This document shows, piece after piece, positions 63,124-64,000 of a stretch of 64,000 bases of DNA; the stretch's first letter is position 1; each line of letters opens with the position of its first letter. The stretch comes from Hydractinia symbiolongicarpus (lineage: Eukaryota; Cnidaria; Hydrozoa; Anthoathecata; Hydractiniidae). Where the stretch lies: assembly GCF_029227915.1 (NCBI RefSeq), contig NC_079879.1, positions 22,832,501 to 22,896,500 on the forward strand. Reading direction: 5' to 3'. Under the pieces are notes generated by a model that ran no database searches, was not told the origin of the DNA, and worked only from the letters and a program-made list of their open reading frames with translations. Made by a program: the position numbers and the translations under genes.

Positions 63124-63637
63124 TGTTTTATTTTTCGTATTGGACTAATTAAGGAGTCTTTAGTGGTTTGGCAGTTTAGACATTCTCTGCATTTTTGTAT
63201 TTTTGCTTCTTGATAACCACAGATAAGTTTTATACACTTTTTTTTATTTTCTAGGTTTGACACAATCCTCAATTACTCTGTTGATAACAAAAGAGTGTAC
63301 ATATGCTCATCCACATATTTAACCTCATCCAAGGGCTTGTTAGGTTTTTAAACGGGTCCCATCCAACTACAGGAAAACCAAACAAGGGGCGCGGTTAGCA
63401 TGTATAATTTTTTGAAAATATAATAAAAGAAGTGTTTTAAGAATGTATAGAAAAAATTCTTTCCTTTGCAACGAAATAAATTAATACAATATACAATATT
63501 TTCTAAAATCTCTATTTGATGAATATGTATAAATATGCTTTTAAACACCACACATGAATAAATATATAAACTTCGTTTCCAGACTTCTTTTACCATTACA
63601 ACAGTCACATTCCATTAAATATTACAAAATTCTAGTC

Positions 63638-63722
63638 CGCCACGTCACGTCACGTCGCTACGTCACGTCGTCCCCTCACGTTGCCACGACACATAGCCGC
63701 ATAGCCACGGAACGATACGCCC
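63638..63722. promoter_or_regulatory. Cluster of CRE-like CGTCA motifs
   Basis: CACGTCACGTCACGTCGCTA followed by CGTCACGTCG gives several overlapping CGTCA / TGACG half-sites in an otherwise AT-rich context. It may be a CREB/ATF-type regulatory cluster, a CpG-rich promoter of a gene beyond the right edge, or simply a degenerate tandem repeat. Confidence 0.25.
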
Positions 63723-64000
63723 ACATTCGACGTGAATCTCCTCGATTTGACGGTTGGGAATTATAGAGAAAACTGCATAAGCATGTGCGATATTTTCAAC
63801 TATATATCGCAGTTGGTATCATTAAAAAAAACGTGCTTCAAAACAGCTTCTGTTTCTACGGATGATTGGACTACATATATGGTAAGGATAAAAACTGCGT
63901 TGCATGTTGGCCGGGGGCAGCTTTCCAGGGACTTTTGACAGTGCACTCCTTTGTAATGCCTATTAACATGTCGTATTTCTCTTCAAAATAATATTTGAAT

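Larger units (their letters stand above)
61270..64000. other. Intergenic to right edge; two mini-MITEs and a GTCACGT-rich patch
   Basis: AT-rich sequence after the GPCR with no supported exon. Mini-MITEs are at 62386 and 63026. A GC-rich patch of repeated CACGTCACGT is at 63640-63720. A palindrome of GCGCACGCATGTGC type lies near 61674. Confidence 0.4.

Overview
This is an AT-rich eukaryotic window with intron-split genes, long non-coding stretches, many small inverted-repeat transposons, a LINE fragment and two very long microsatellites. I infer an early-branching metazoan, most likely a medusozoan or hydrozoan cnidarian. The main clue is a secreted precursor with a pyroglutamate-type, GLW-Gly-Lys-Arg peptide. 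The LINE type, mini-MITEs and intron sizes also fit. The species cannot be fixed from the sequence alone.

Layout. Positions 1-6865 (minus) hold the 5' part of a multi-exon chromatin gene that leaves the left edge. Its phase-consistent exons join an HMG box, an FCS-type zinc finger and MBT repeats, which is an unusual combination. Positions 7-16.8 kb look gene-free and carry a hAT-like element, a 176-bp MITE and an almost identical 895-bp tandem duplication ending in a mini-MITE. A broken LINE reverse-transcriptase tail, with a 558-bp tandem duplication of its 3' end, lies at 16.9-19.0 kb. A (TA)149 tract follows. The mitochondrial ribosomal protein uS9m/MRPS9 gene (3 exons, plus) is at 19.5-21.9 kb. 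The neuropeptide-precursor candidate is at 25.6-26.0 kb. A PC-esterase (PCED1-like) gene with a very long Lys/Glu- and Gln-rich tail spans 33.1-39.4 kb. A cell-surface receptor of three Ig domains, one FN3 domain and one membrane segment (6 exons, all introns phase 1) spans 42.7-46.5 kb. Two small hypothetical ORFs lie at 47.8 and 51.1 kb. An intronless ankyrin-repeat/RING protein (minus) is at 53.0-55.3 kb. A (GAA)181 tract at 59.5 kb precedes an intronless rhodopsin-like GPCR at 60.3-61.3 kb.

The genes are ordinary, independently transcribed neighbours with no operon-like packing. One shared trait is that six genes have a pyrimidine-rich AG acceptor within about 25 nt upstream of the start codon. 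This would suit either 5'UTR introns or spliced-leader trans-splicing, which is known in hydrozoans.

The most interesting items are the HMG/FCS/MBT fusion, the GLWamide-like and cyclic-peptide precursor, and a family of 54-90 bp mini-MITEs with 9-bp target-site duplications. Exon boundaries were derived by hand from splice consensus, reading phase and protein-family similarity.
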